Shown here: piece after piece, positions 56,453-64,000 of the stretch
Position numbering within the stretch: the stretch's first letter is position 1
How the letters are laid out: each line of letters opens with the position of its first letter
Assembly (NCBI GenBank): GCA_021786385.1
Contig: JAJYNJ010000027.1
Coordinates: forward strand, 125,632 to 189,631
Direction: 5' to 3'
Length of the DNA: 64,000 nt
Source: Chloroflexota bacterium
GTDB lineage: Bacteria; Chloroflexota; Limnocylindria; Limnocylindrales; CSP1-4
Translations under genes and position numbers: made by a program
Notes under the pieces: model-generated
The model's input: the letters and a program-made list of their open reading frames with translations, nothing else
What the model was told of the DNA's origin: nothing
Databases searched by the model: none

Positions 56453-56731
56453 GTGAGCTCGAACATCGGGCAGAACTACCCGTACGCGCGCGAGACCGAG
56501 CCAGCGCGAGCCGCCGCGGTCGAGCGCACATGCGCTGCGTTCGAGGGGCTGCGCGACCGAGTCGCCAGCGAGGCCACGCCGCTGCCAGCCGTGGCCCCCG
56601 ACGAGCTCTGGTGGGTGTGGGTCTGTCCGGCCGACGATGGAACCGGCCGCCTCCACGTGGCCGGTTATGCGCGGGACCGGCGCGCGGTGTACACGGTGTG
56701 CGACAGCTGCGGCAAGTCGTTCCTGCGCTGA
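56453..56731 (+). CDS. Small uncharacterised protein with C-terminal CxxC
   Basis: A 92-residue protein. The N-terminus SSNIGQNYPYARET is followed by a helix, then a compact beta-rich C-terminal part (ELWWVWVCPADDGTGRLHVA, then GYARDRRAVYTVCDSCGKSF). CDSC plus the earlier Cys could bind a metal. GTG 56453 with GGAGG 11 bases upstream is preferred over TTG 56414. I do not recognise a family name, but the ordered C-terminus and codon bias argue for a real gene. Confidence 0.6.
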   Translation: MSSNIGQNYPYARETEPARAAAVERTCAAFEGLRDRVASEATPLPAVAPDELWWVWVCPADDGTGRLHVAGYARDRRAVYTVCDSCGKSFLR

Positions 56732-56770
56732 TCGGCGCCGCGCCGTATCGATTGGGCGAGTGAGGCTCCG

Positions 56771-57817
56771 TCAGCTCGGGGCGCAGGAGAGATCTGGCAT
56801 CTCCGCGTCCATCCACGTCGCAGCGTAGAAGCCGAGGTACGCGGGCACGTGCGCGCTCCAATACGCCGTGTCGTGCTGGCCGCTGGGGTAGGCGTGGAGG
56901 CCGGGGTCGACGCCTCGCGCCGCGAGGGTGGCCGCGAGCTGCAGGATCCCGGGCAGGGCCGGGTCCGCTGGCCCGGCATCGAGCCAGAAGCGGGTGGCCG
57001 GCGCGAGCGGGGCGGTCTGCGCCATCGTCAACGGCTCCTCCCAGGTTCCTTGGGCGTCCGGCGTGAACCACGCGCTGTGGCCGCCCACCGCCCCGAAGAG
57101 CCCCGCATGCTGGAGCGCGATCTCGACGGCCCAGAAGCCGCCCCGCGAGTCCCCGCCGATCGCCCGCCAGGCAGCCCCCTCGAGCGTGCAGAAGTGCGCG
57201 TCCAGGGTGGGGAGCAGCTCGTCCACGATCACCGTATCCCACGACCTCCCGCTGTCCAGGTCGTCGACGTTCGCGAGCCCGCCGCTCGGTGGCAACGCCA
57301 CGATCATCGCCGGCAGGTCCCCGGCCGCGATCTCCGTGTCGAGCACGTCGACCAGACCCAGCGAGTCGATCCACTCACGGTCGGTTCCGTCCGAGCCGGG
57401 CAACAGGACCAGCAATGGGTAGCGGCGGTCGGCCGACGCGTAGCACGCCGGCAGATAGATCTGATAGGGCAGCGCGGCATCGGCGACGCGGCTCCAGAAC
57501 GAGTGCTCGGCGACCGTGCCCTGCGTCGCGGTACAAGCTCCGGCCGCCGTCGCGGCCGGCGCCACCCGTGAGCCGGCGACTCCGCTGCTCCACGCGGAGG
57601 CCGCTCTGGTCGGCCCGGGCGGCCCAGCGCTGCCGAGCGCGGCGCTCGGCGCCGCTGCGTGCGACCCGACGGCGACCACCAACCTCGAGCCGGTCCCAGG
57701 CGCATCGAACGCGAGCCAGGCCGCGCCGAGCAGGACCGCGAGCGCCAGCACGGTCGCCACACGGTGGGATCGCCGGCGCGCCGTCGCCGGTCGGGCCCCT
57801 CGCGCGCGGCCGCTCAC
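56771..57817 (-). CDS. Secreted or anchored esterase D family protein
   Basis: A 348-residue alpha/beta-hydrolase of the esterase D/antigen 85-like group. An N-terminal basic segment and one hydrophobic helix (about residues 20-38) anchor or export it. The nucleophile is Ser in AIGGDSRGGFWA, with an Asp before ARGVDPGLHAYPSG and the catalytic His in GQHDTAYW. Substrate-strand features LPYQIYLPACY and LLVLLPGSDGTDREW fit the fold. GTG 57817 overlaps the stop of the M20 gene (GTGA). The C-terminus ends SCAPS. Confidence 0.88.
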   Translation of the reverse strand: MSGRARGARPATARRRSHRVATVLALAVLLGAAWLAFDAPGTGSRLVVAVGSHAAAPSAALGSAGPPGPTRAASAWSSGVAGSRVAPAATAAGACTATQGTVAEHSFWSRVADAALPYQIYLPACYASADRRYPLLVLLPGSDGTDREWIDSLGLVDVLDTEIAAGDLPAMIVALPPSGGLANVDDLDSGRSWDTVIVDELLPTLDAHFCTLEGAAWRAIGGDSRGGFWAVEIALQHAGLFGAVGGHSAWFTPDAQGTWEEPLTMAQTAPLAPATRFWLDAGPADPALPGILQLAATLAARGVDPGLHAYPSGQHDTAYWSAHVPAYLGFYAATWMDAEMPDLSCAPS

Positions 57818-59159
57818 GTCGCAGCGGCGGGGAGAGTCACGGCGCCGCGGCCGATGGCCAGCAGGAGCGCGGCCAGCAGCGCCACGCGCTCGACGATCGA
57901 ATCCACCACGACGTACTCGGCAGGCGAGTGGTCCAGCCCGCCCACCGGGCCGAGGCCGTCCAGGGTCGGCACGCCTGCCCCGGCCGTCGTGTTGGCGTCC
58001 GAGGCGCCACCGGTCGCCGCATCCCGCAGCCCGAACCCGAGGGCCGCCGCCAGCCGGACCGCCTCGGCGACGAGCGCGACCGTCCCCGGGAGCCGCTCCA
58101 TGGGCCAGTGCCTGCCGGTCGTCTCGACGGCGCAGCCGACATCCGGCACCGTCGAACGCATGGCGATCTCGCGCACCGCGGCCTCGGCCGCCTCGAGAGC
58201 CGCTCGCGTCGGCGACCGCAGGTCGACCTCCAGGACCGCCTCCGCGGCCACGACGTTGGGCCGCGTCCCGCCGCGCACGACACCGACGTTGCAGGTGACG
58301 CCAGGCCAGCGCCCGTTGAGCGCGTGCAGCGCGATCGTCTTGTGGGCCGCTTCCAGGATGGCGCTCCTCCCCCACTCGGGTTCGACGCCCGCATGCGCCG
58401 CGCGCCCGTGGAGGGTCAGCACCAGCGAGAGGTTGCCCTTGCGCGCACTGACGATGTCGCCGTTGGCCCTGGCGCACTCGAGGACCAGGACCACGGCGTG
58501 CTCCGTCGCCAGGTCCCGAATGAGGGGCGTGCTGACGGGCGAACCGATCTCTTCGTCAGGGTTGGCGACGAACGTGAGCCGCGCGAGCGGGAGCCATGAC
58601 AGCACTCCCCTCCCCGCGACCGCGGCCGCGTCGCCCGGCCTCCGACGTGCCTCTCCGGCGGCCGGATGTGCCTGATCGCCGCGGGCCTCGGCCGGTCCAG
58701 GGCCCGCCGGTCCAGGGCCCAGTGCCTGCAGCGCCCGGAGCGCGTAGAGCCCGGCGAGCAGCCCTGCCTTCATGTCGCAGACCCCGGGCCCATAGGCGCG
58801 CCCGGCCTCGAGGCGGAATGGCCGCGCTGCTGCCGTGCCGGGCTCGAAGACCGTGTCGAGATGGCCGATCATCAGGACGCCTGCCGTGCCCACGCCGCGC
58901 AGTGTGCCGACGACGGTGTCGCCCAGGCCGCGGTTCGGCTGTCGCCCAGGTCGCGGTTCGGCGCCACGTCCACGTCGGCGCCGAGCCGTCTCAGCGCGGC
59001 CGCGGTCCACCTGCCGACCTGGTCCACCCCAGTTTTCGTGTAGGAGCCGCAGTCGATCCCGACGAGTGCCGCGAGATCGGCCAGGAAATCGGGAAGCGCG
59101 GCGGCCACGTAAGCCCGCAGGCGCCCGAGTTCAGCGTCCGCGACGCTGGCCAGCTGCAT
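57814..59159 (-). pseudogene. M20 carboxypeptidase gene frameshifted by a 23-bp duplication
   Basis: Glutamate carboxypeptidase/CPG2-type M20 peptidase in two frames. Codons from ATG 59159 give MQLASVADAELGRLRAYV and continue to DVDVAPNRDLGD; the rest, from NRGLGDTVVGTLRG through GHLDTVFEPG, DMKAGLL, NPDEEIGS and RAAHAGVEPEWG, is in another frame. The switch lies at the 23-bp tandem duplication 58918-58963. Removing one copy restores a single 440-residue frame, checked by coordinate arithmetic. A Gly/Pro-rich insert follows residue 130. The metal and catalytic residues are otherwise intact. It is either a recent pseudogene or a sequence error. Confidence 0.85.
58918..58963. repeat. 23-bp tandem duplication, two copies
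   Basis: GTCGCCCAGGCCGCGGTTCG at 58918 and GTCGCCCAGGTCGCGGTTCG at 58941 begin two 23-base units that differ at one internal base (58928 versus 58951) and at the boundary. The period is not a multiple of three, and it shifts the M20 frame. Confidence 0.9.
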
Positions 59160-59212
59160 GCAGCAGAGTCTACGGGACGTCGGCGAACATCGCCGTCCAG
59201 GCGGCGCGAGTT

Positions 59213-59272
59213 GGCCAGACGGCCGGCCAGACGGCCGGTCAGATGGCCCGTCAGATGGCCGGTCAGCCGCCC
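59213..59272. repeat. Five 12-bp degenerate tandem repeats
   Basis: Units GGCCAGACGGCC, GGCCAGACGGCC, GGTCAGATGGCC, CGTCAGATGGCC and GGTCAGCCGCCC lie head to tail in the divergent region between the M20 gene and the GT87-like gene. Each core has CAGAnGGCC. They may be multiple regulator sites or a minisatellite. Confidence 0.8.
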
Positions 59273-59363
59273 CCTCTCTCGGCCGCGGTTCCCGCGCGTG
59301 GCGCGTTACCATCGGCACGATCCGCCCGCCGACTGGCCAGGCGGCCGTCCGCTGGAGAGCCGT

Positions 59364-60317
59364 GTGAGCGCCACCTCGGAGCATGCGCTCGTCGGACACC
59401 TGAACAGACCGACTCGACGTCGTGCCGGTGTCTACGCTCGCGCCGTTCGACGCGAGCTGTCCCGGTTGCGCGAGCCCCGTCGGTTGCTCGCGCTCGCCCT
59501 ACTGGGCCTGACCGGCGGCCTGATGGTGGCGTTCCTCGTCGCGCGCGGTGAGGCGGCAGGCGCCGATGCGCGCGCCTACTGGGCCGGCGTGCGGATCTGG
59601 CTCGCGGGCGGCGATCCGTTCCACCCCGGCGGCGTCTTCCTGCCCTACGTCTACGCGCCCTGGTTGCTCCCGCTCTTCGTGCCGTGGGCACTCTTGCCGT
59701 GGAACGTGGCGTGGGTGGTCTGGCGCGGTGCGAACGTGCTGCTCTTCCTCTGGTCCGCTGAATGGGCCTACCGGCGACACCCGCTCGCGACGGCGGCCGC
59801 GATCGTGCTGCTCTCGCTGCCGCTCATCGCGACGTTCGACACGGGCAACGTCACGCTGCTCCTGACGCTCGCGGTCTGGCTGGCACAGTTCAGCGGACCG
59901 CGCCTGGGCGGTGCACTCTGGGCGCTCGCCGCCAGCATGAAGTGGTTCCCGGCCGTCCTCGTGGTGTTTCTCCCGCCCCGCGCGCGGGCGTGGGGGCTCG
60001 TCGCGGGGGCGCTCGCCGTGCTGCTCGCGCTCGCCACGTGGCCGCAGACGCTGGTCCAGATCGACACCGCCCTCAACTTCCCCCGCCCGCTGCGGCTCGA
60101 TTACCTGCTCATCTTCTGGGCCGCAGTTCCCTGGCTCTGGCGCCACGCGCATCCGCTCTGGTGGGCCAATCGACGCGAGTTCCCGCGCGCGGTGCGCACG
60201 GCGCGCGGGCGCGCGGTGCAGGTCTGGGCGGCGTTCCGCAGCGATCCCGAGGCCACCGGGCTGCGGGCACGGCGGGGCCTCGGGGCGCGCGTGCGCGCCT
60301 TCTTCGGCCTCACATAA
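59364..60317 (+). CDS. GT87-like polytopic membrane protein
   Basis: A 317-residue protein with about eight hydrophobic segments. The first extracytoplasmic loop (GADARAYWAGVRIWLAGGDP) with an acidic residue and the YAPWLLPLFVPWALLPW turn match the GT87/DUF2029 glycosyltransferase pattern. GTG 59364 has GGAG 6 bases upstream. The C-terminal 60 residues are basic and cytoplasmic-looking. It is shorter than typical GT87 enzymes (about 400), so it may be a truncated or minimal form. Related in type to the protein at 34115-35350. Confidence 0.75.
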   Translation: MSATSEHALVGHLNRPTRRRAGVYARAVRRELSRLREPRRLLALALLGLTGGLMVAFLVARGEAAGADARAYWAGVRIWLAGGDPFHPGGVFLPYVYAPWLLPLFVPWALLPWNVAWVVWRGANVLLFLWSAEWAYRRHPLATAAAIVLLSLPLIATFDTGNVTLLLTLAVWLAQFSGPRLGGALWALAASMKWFPAVLVVFLPPRARAWGLVAGALAVLLALATWPQTLVQIDTALNFPRPLRLDYLLIFWAAVPWLWRHAHPLWWANRREFPRAVRTARGRAVQVWAAFRSDPEATGLRARRGLGARVRAFFGLT

Positions 60318-60476
60318 CGCCGCCTCGCCACGTGCCTCGGCCTCGGCCCGGATCCCGGCGAGCGGTGCGCGCAGGTCCCGCTCGATGTCGTGGACGAGCG
60401 CCTTGGGCGGTGGGTGTCTTGCCGGAAGCCGTCGCGGGTGGCGGGCCTGAACCGTGCGTCGCTCGGCGCGGCGGCG

Positions 60477-60932
60477 CTACCGCACCGTGCCCACACGCAA
60501 TTCCTGCGGCCGCACGACGAGGACCGGCACGCGCGAATGGCGGACCACGTATTCCGAGACGCTGCCGAGCAGGAGGCGGCCGATGACGCTTCGCCCGTGG
60601 GTCCCCACCACGACCAAGTCAGCGGATTCGGCCTCCGCCGCAGCCACGATCGCCTCGCCGGGCTGTCCCTCCCAGATCAGGTAGGTCGCGGCGACGCCGC
60701 AGCGCCGTGCGTCGTCCGCGACGGCCCGGGCGATCGTTGCGGCCTCCTCGCGCGCGCTGAAGACCGTGCCGGGGAAGATGGCGCTCGCGGCGGTCACGTC
60801 CGGCACGTTGACCACGTTCATCACGATCAGGCGGGCGCCCAAGCGCTGGGCAAGATCGATCGCCTCGTCGCTGGCGGCAGCCGACGCGGGGGACCCATCG
60901 GTCGCCACGAGGATCGTCTCGATCTTCGCCAT
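60477..60932 (-). CDS. Universal stress protein (UspA family)
   Basis: A 151-residue UspA-domain protein. It starts KIETILVATDGSPASAAA and ends with the ATP-binding signature GTHGRSVIGRLLLGSVSEYV and VPVLVVRP. This G-x2-G-x9-G-S pattern marks the nucleotide-binding subgroup. AAGGAGG upstream of ATG 60932 is the strongest ribosome site nearby. It probably modulates stress survival; no partner is encoded beside it. Confidence 0.93.
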   Translation of the reverse strand: MAKIETILVATDGSPASAAASDEAIDLAQRLGARLIVMNVVNVPDVTAASAIFPGTVFSAREEAATIARAVADDARRCGVAATYLIWEGQPGEAIVAAAEAESADLVVVGTHGRSVIGRLLLGSVSEYVVRHSRVPVLVVRPQELRVGTVR

Positions 60933-61250
60933 GGTCCCTCCTTTCCTTGGGCTCGGAGCCTGCCCCCAAGGCTGCGGGTGTCGCGTCTGCCGGACGGCCC
61001 GATCCCGCCGGTCAGCCGGCACTCTCCTGTGGGTCCCGCGGTCCCGGCCGCGCCGAGCGGGCGGCGCGACCCGGCCGTCCGTTGGACACGCGGCCCCGCC
61101 GTGCACGATGTCCGAGGCGCTGCAGTCGTGCCGTGCGCGGCGGCCGCTGGCGGGCACACGGGCTCGGGCGACGCAGCGGGCGGCAGCGGATCACGCGTGC
61201 GGCGCATCCCCGCGCCGCACACTGGCCGGCGGTGGGAACCCCGGCGTACG
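60933..61250. other. Intergenic region with no recognised feature
   Basis: About 320 bases between the uspA start and the receiver gene stop, both on the minus strand. Frames here give only Arg/Pro/Ala-rich translations without motifs. I see no clear promoter, hairpin or repeat. It presumably contains the uspA promoter. Confidence 0.5.
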
Positions 61251-61628
61251 TCAGACGGCCAGTGCCCGCAGTTGCCCCGCCAGGTTGGCGCCCGCGACCC
61301 GCTTGAGGAGCGCGGCGCCCACGCCGCTCCGCCGCGCGTCGGTCCGTTCCTGCTGACCGAGGTACGACGACAGGACCGCGATGTGGTTCCGGCCGAGAGG
61401 TTCGGCCACCGCTTGGACCACCGAGCGCCACCCGGCCGCCAGGTCCCCGTCGATGAGCGCCACGTCGATCGACGTACTCCGCACCGCCGCCGCGGCCTCA
61501 GCCGCCGTCGCGGCCCGCGCGACGATGTCGAACCCATGGCGACCCAGGTACTCCGCCAGGGCGTCAGCGGCCGCGCGGTGGTCGCTCACGAGCAGGAGAC
61601 GCAGGCGAGTCTCAGCTCGGGTTTCCAT
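61251..61628 (-). CDS. Stand-alone CheY-like receiver domain, partly degenerate
   Basis: A 125-residue receiver-fold protein without an output domain. The start RLRLLLVSDHRAAADALAEYL aligns with the receiver beta1/alpha1, but the acidic pair is reduced to one Asp. The phospho-acceptor is the Asp in SIDVALIDGDLAAGW, VLSS carries the Ser/Thr switch, and LLKRVAG has the conserved Lys. Phosphorylation is possible but metal binding may be weak. ATG 61628. Divergent from the Lon-like gene; no histidine kinase is nearby. Confidence 0.75.
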   Translation of the reverse strand: METRAETRLRLLLVSDHRAAADALAEYLGRHGFDIVARAATAAEAAAAVRSTSIDVALIDGDLAAGWRSVVQAVAEPLGRNHIAVLSSYLGQQERTDARRSGVGAALLKRVAGANLAGQLRALAV

Positions 61629-61736
61629 GCGCGAAGCCTGAACGGGCCGCAGCTCAGGGCGAAGCGACGAAGAGGCCAAATAACCGGGCCGTTCGGCCCT
61701 ACGCACGTGTCGACGACATAACGATGCTACCGTACA

Positions 61737-61771
61737 AGGCGAACGCCGCAGGGGACGCGCGGCGTTCGCCT
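61737..61771 (+). promoter_or_regulatory. 13-bp perfect hairpin in the leader of the Lon-like gene
   Basis: AGGCGAACGCCGC (61737-61749) and GCGGCGTTCGCCT (61759-61771) are perfectly complementary with a nine-base loop AGGGGACGC. It lies 56 bases before the start codon, with no T-tract after it. It could be an operator or an RNA structure that controls expression. Confidence 0.65.
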
Positions 61772-61826
61772 CGTTGATTCTTCGGCGCGTCCGTCCCGGA
61801 GACGCGCCCGGCCCGGAGGACGTCCG

Positions 61827-64000
61827 ATGACAGCCTCGGCGTCTGGAGTCCCGCCCGCGTCGGCGGCAACACGGCGCGTTCCGGTGGAGCGCCTGCGGCG
61901 CCGCTGCGACCCGACCGCCTTCGCGTTCGCCTCCACCGCAGAAGTGGCCCCGCTCGACGGCACCGTGGGCCAGGCGCGCGCAGTCGGCGCAATCTCCTTC
62001 GCGCTCGACATCGACGACCCGGGCTACAACCTGTTCGTGCTGGGGCCCACCGGCACCGGCCGTCGCACCACGTTGCAGGCCTATCTCGACCGCGCGGCGG
62101 CCAGCCGACCGAGCCCACGGGATTGGGTCTACCTCTTCGACATGGCCAACCCGCGGCACCCGATCGCGGTCTCGTTCCCGGCGGGCGGGGCCGGGCCGTT
62201 CGCGCGGGACGTGGGGCGATTCGTGACCGACGCGGGCCGCGCCATCGCGCTTGCCTTCGAGAGCGACGAGTACCGTCGGCGGGCCCGCCTGGTCTCGGCG
62301 GAGATGGATCAGCGCCGACAAGCCACGCTCGACGCGTTTCGCGCCGAGGCCGCCGCGCTGGGCCTCGCCCTCGAGTTCACGCCCGCCGGCATCCTGACGC
62401 TGCCGCTGCGCGATGGCCGGCCGATCCGTCCCGACGAGTTCGAGCAGCTGCCCGACGCGGAGAAAGAGGCTTACCGCGTCCACGGCCGCGCGATCGAGGA
62501 ACAGCTGCCCGAGGTTCTGGAACGGTTGCGCGCCCTCGAACGGGAAGCCCGCGAGCGGCTCGCCGCGCTCGACCGTGAGGTCGCCGTTTTCGCCATCGGG
62601 CACCTGGTCGACGAGTTGCGCGCACGCCATGGCGGAGTGGAGCGCCTCAACGCCTGGTTCGACGCGTTGCGCGATGACATGCTCGAACACCTGGACCTGT
62701 TCCGTCCGGCTTCCGAGCCCGAGGCCGGGAGCGTCGTCGACCGTGCCGCACAGGAAGCGCGGCAGGCTCGCGAGGCCATTCTGGGCCGCTACGCCGTCAA
62801 CGTGCTGGTCACACACCAACCGGGAGCCCCCGCGCCCGTCATCGAAGAGCCGAGCCCCACCTACTACAACCTGTTCGGGCGCATCGAATACACCACCCTG
62901 CTCGGTATGGCCACTACGGACCACCGCAACATTCGACCGGGGGCGATCCACCGCGCGAACGGCGGCTTCCTGGTGCTGCGTGTCCCGGACCTGCTGGCCG
63001 ATCCCCTGGCCTGGGAGCGCCTCAAGGAGACGCTGCGGGCCGGCCAGGCGCGCATCGAGAACATCGGCGCCCAGTACGTCCTCTTCCCGACCGCGACCCT
63101 GGACCCCGAGCCGATCCCGATCGACCTGAAGGTCGTGCTGGTCGGTCCGGTGGCGCTCTATCAGACACTGTATGCCCTCGACGAGGAATTCCGCACCTTG
63201 TTCAAGGTGCGCGCCGAGTTCGACGTCGAGATGCCCTGGGGCGACGCCGAGGCGGCGCTCTACGCCTCGTTCATCTCGGGACACGTGCGGGCGGCCGGCC
63301 TGCGGCACTTCACGCCAGAGGCCGTGGCTCGCGTGGTGGAGCGCGGAGCGCGGATCGCCGAGCACCAGGAGCGGCTCACGACGCGCTTCTCGGAGATCGT
63401 CGACATCCTGACCGAGGCGAGCTACTGGGCCGGCGAGGCGGGGCACGACCTCGTGCGGGCGGAGGACGTCGACCGCGCCGTGGCCTCGCGGGCCGAGCGC
63501 GCAGGGCTGGCCGAGGAGCGCCTGCGGCGGCTGATGGCCGAGGGCGCGCTGCACATCGAGACGTCGGGCGCCGCCGTCGGCCAGGTCAACGGACTGGCCG
63601 TCCTGAGCACCGGCGACCACGGGTTCGGACAGCCGATCCGGATCACGGCGACGGCCGGCCTGGGGCACGGTGAGGTCGTGCACGTCGACCGTGAGACCGC
63701 CATGAGCGGCCGCATCCACTCCAAGGGCTTCCTGATCGCGTCGGCCTTTCTGGCCGAGCGCTACGGGCAGGAACGCCCGCTGGCGATCCGCGCCTCGGTC
63801 GCCGTGGAGCAGTCCTACGAGGCGATCGAGGGCGACTCGGCATCGCTCGCCGAAATCTGCGCGCTCCTCTCGAGCCTGGCCGACGTGCCCATCCGCCAGG
63901 GCATCGCCATCACCGGATCGATGGATCAACACGGCACCGCCCAGCCCGTGGGCGGCGTCAACGAGAAGATCGAGGGCTTCTTCCGCGCCTGCGACATGCG
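61827..64000 (+). CDS. Lon-like AAA-type ATP-dependent protease (partial)
   Basis: The first 724 codons of an S16-family protease with an AAA_32-type N-terminal region, distinct from canonical LonA. Walker A reads GPTGTGRRTT, with Arg in place of the usual Lys as in this subfamily. A long helical insert (residues 145-290) and RPGAIHRANGGFLVLRVPDL (Walker B region) follow. The proteolytic domain has QVNGLAVLSTGDHGFG, the catalytic Ser in EGDSASLAEICALL and the Lys in VGGVNEKIEGFF. GGAGGA 6 bases before ATG 61827 supports the start. The gene runs off the right edge with only the C-terminal part missing. Confidence 0.93.
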   Translation, partial: MTASASGVPPASAATRRVPVERLRRRCDPTAFAFASTAEVAPLDGTVGQARAVGAISFALDIDDPGYNLFVLGPTGTGRRTTLQAYLDRAAASRPSPRDWVYLFDMANPRHPIAVSFPAGGAGPFARDVGRFVTDAGRAIALAFESDEYRRRARLVSAEMDQRRQATLDAFRAEAAALGLALEFTPAGILTLPLRDGRPIRPDEFEQLPDAEKEAYRVHGRAIEEQLPEVLERLRALEREARERLAALDREVAVFAIGHLVDELRARHGGVERLNAWFDALRDDMLEHLDLFRPASEPEAGSVVDRAAQEARQAREAILGRYAVNVLVTHQPGAPAPVIEEPSPTYYNLFGRIEYTTLLGMATTDHRNIRPGAIHRANGGFLVLRVPDLLADPLAWERLKETLRAGQARIENIGAQYVLFPTATLDPEPIPIDLKVVLVGPVALYQTLYALDEEFRTLFKVRAEFDVEMPWGDAEAALYASFISGHVRAAGLRHFTPEAVARVVERGARIAEHQERLTTRFSEIVDILTEASYWAGEAGHDLVRAEDVDRAVASRAERAGLAEERLRRLMAEGALHIETSGAAVGQVNGLAVLSTGDHGFGQPIRITATAGLGHGEVVHVDRETAMSGRIHSKGFLIASAFLAERYGQERPLAIRASVAVEQSYEAIEGDSASLAEICALLSSLADVPIRQGIAITGSMDQHGTAQPVGGVNEKIEGFFRACDM

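Noticed and set aside
59213..59272. Possible CRISPR-like array
   Set aside because: Units of 12 bases lie head to tail without spacers, and no cas gene lies nearby.
60318..60476. Possible remnant gene on the minus strand with a readable helix (ALVHDIERDLRAPLAGIRAE)
   Set aside because: The stretch is about 45 codons, lacks a start with a ribosome site and matches no family I recognise; too weak to annotate.

Overview
The window is a G+C-rich bacterial chromosome segment, almost fully coding, with short intergenic gaps, many GTG and TTG starts and frequent 4-bp ATGA/GTGA start-stop overlaps. Several traits fit a deep-branching Gram-positive-type lineage, most likely a high-GC Chloroflexota: an FHA-FHA-SEDS-PBP cluster like that of Actinobacteria, a T-box leader on valS, a CIRCE-controlled groEL, and a tig-clpP-clpX-valS order. 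There is no rRNA operon, prophage, insertion sequence or CRISPR array. The assignment is an inference from gene content.

Layout. 1-6.2 kb: M20 hydrolase, ureohydrolase, small membrane protein and a UvrD-type helicase fused to a Cas4/AddB-type Fe-S nuclease, all on the minus strand. 6.3-10.8 kb: small membrane protein and a serine-hydrolase lipoprotein (plus), converging on arsC-rarA and a vapBC module (minus). 10.9-14.5 kb: a serine pathway operon (serC-like, serA and a histidine phosphatase that probably supplies the phosphoserine phosphatase step). 14.5-19.1 kb: the MoxR-DUF58-transglutaminase trio. 19.3-23.7 kb: fhaA-fhaB-SEDS-pbpA wall-elongation cluster. 23.9-27.1 kb: zinc-ribbon proteins, a YihY-like protein and a small HTH protein. 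27.3-34 kb: tig-clpP-clpX followed by T-box-controlled valS. 34.1-37 kb: GT87-like membrane protein, tRNA-Leu(TAG) and a holin-like envelope pair. 37.2-41.4 kb: groEL with CIRCE, cinA, mrp. 41.7-48.5 kb: a polyamine-type ABC transporter (potA, D, B, C), a three-domain MerR-XRE-cupin regulator and a GABA-type aminotransferase, which together look like a polyamine uptake and catabolism locus. 48.6-51.4 kb: class II aldolase, a truncated Mg-chelatase-like remnant and a degenerate ATPase-like protein. 51.5-59.2 kb: metallo-hydrolase, two core-MetE methionine synthases, gamma-glutamyltransferase, a small CxxC protein, an esterase and a frameshifted M20 peptidase. 59.3-64 kb: GT87-like protein, UspA, a lone receiver domain and a Lon-like protease cut by the window end.

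The most unusual signal is structural. Four near-perfect two-copy tandem duplications (112, 87, 48 and 23 bp) lie in or across genes: the 3' end of the helicase, arsC, clpX and an M20 peptidase. Two keep the reading frame and lengthen conserved enzymes. The 23-bp one breaks its gene, and removing one copy restores a single frame. They may be recent slippage events or assembly artefacts, and raw reads would settle this. Other points of interest are the serine operon with a histidine-type phosphatase, a Val T-box with a readable GUU specifier, an extra membrane hairpin inside the coupling loop of PotB, and the MerR-XRE-cupin fusion.
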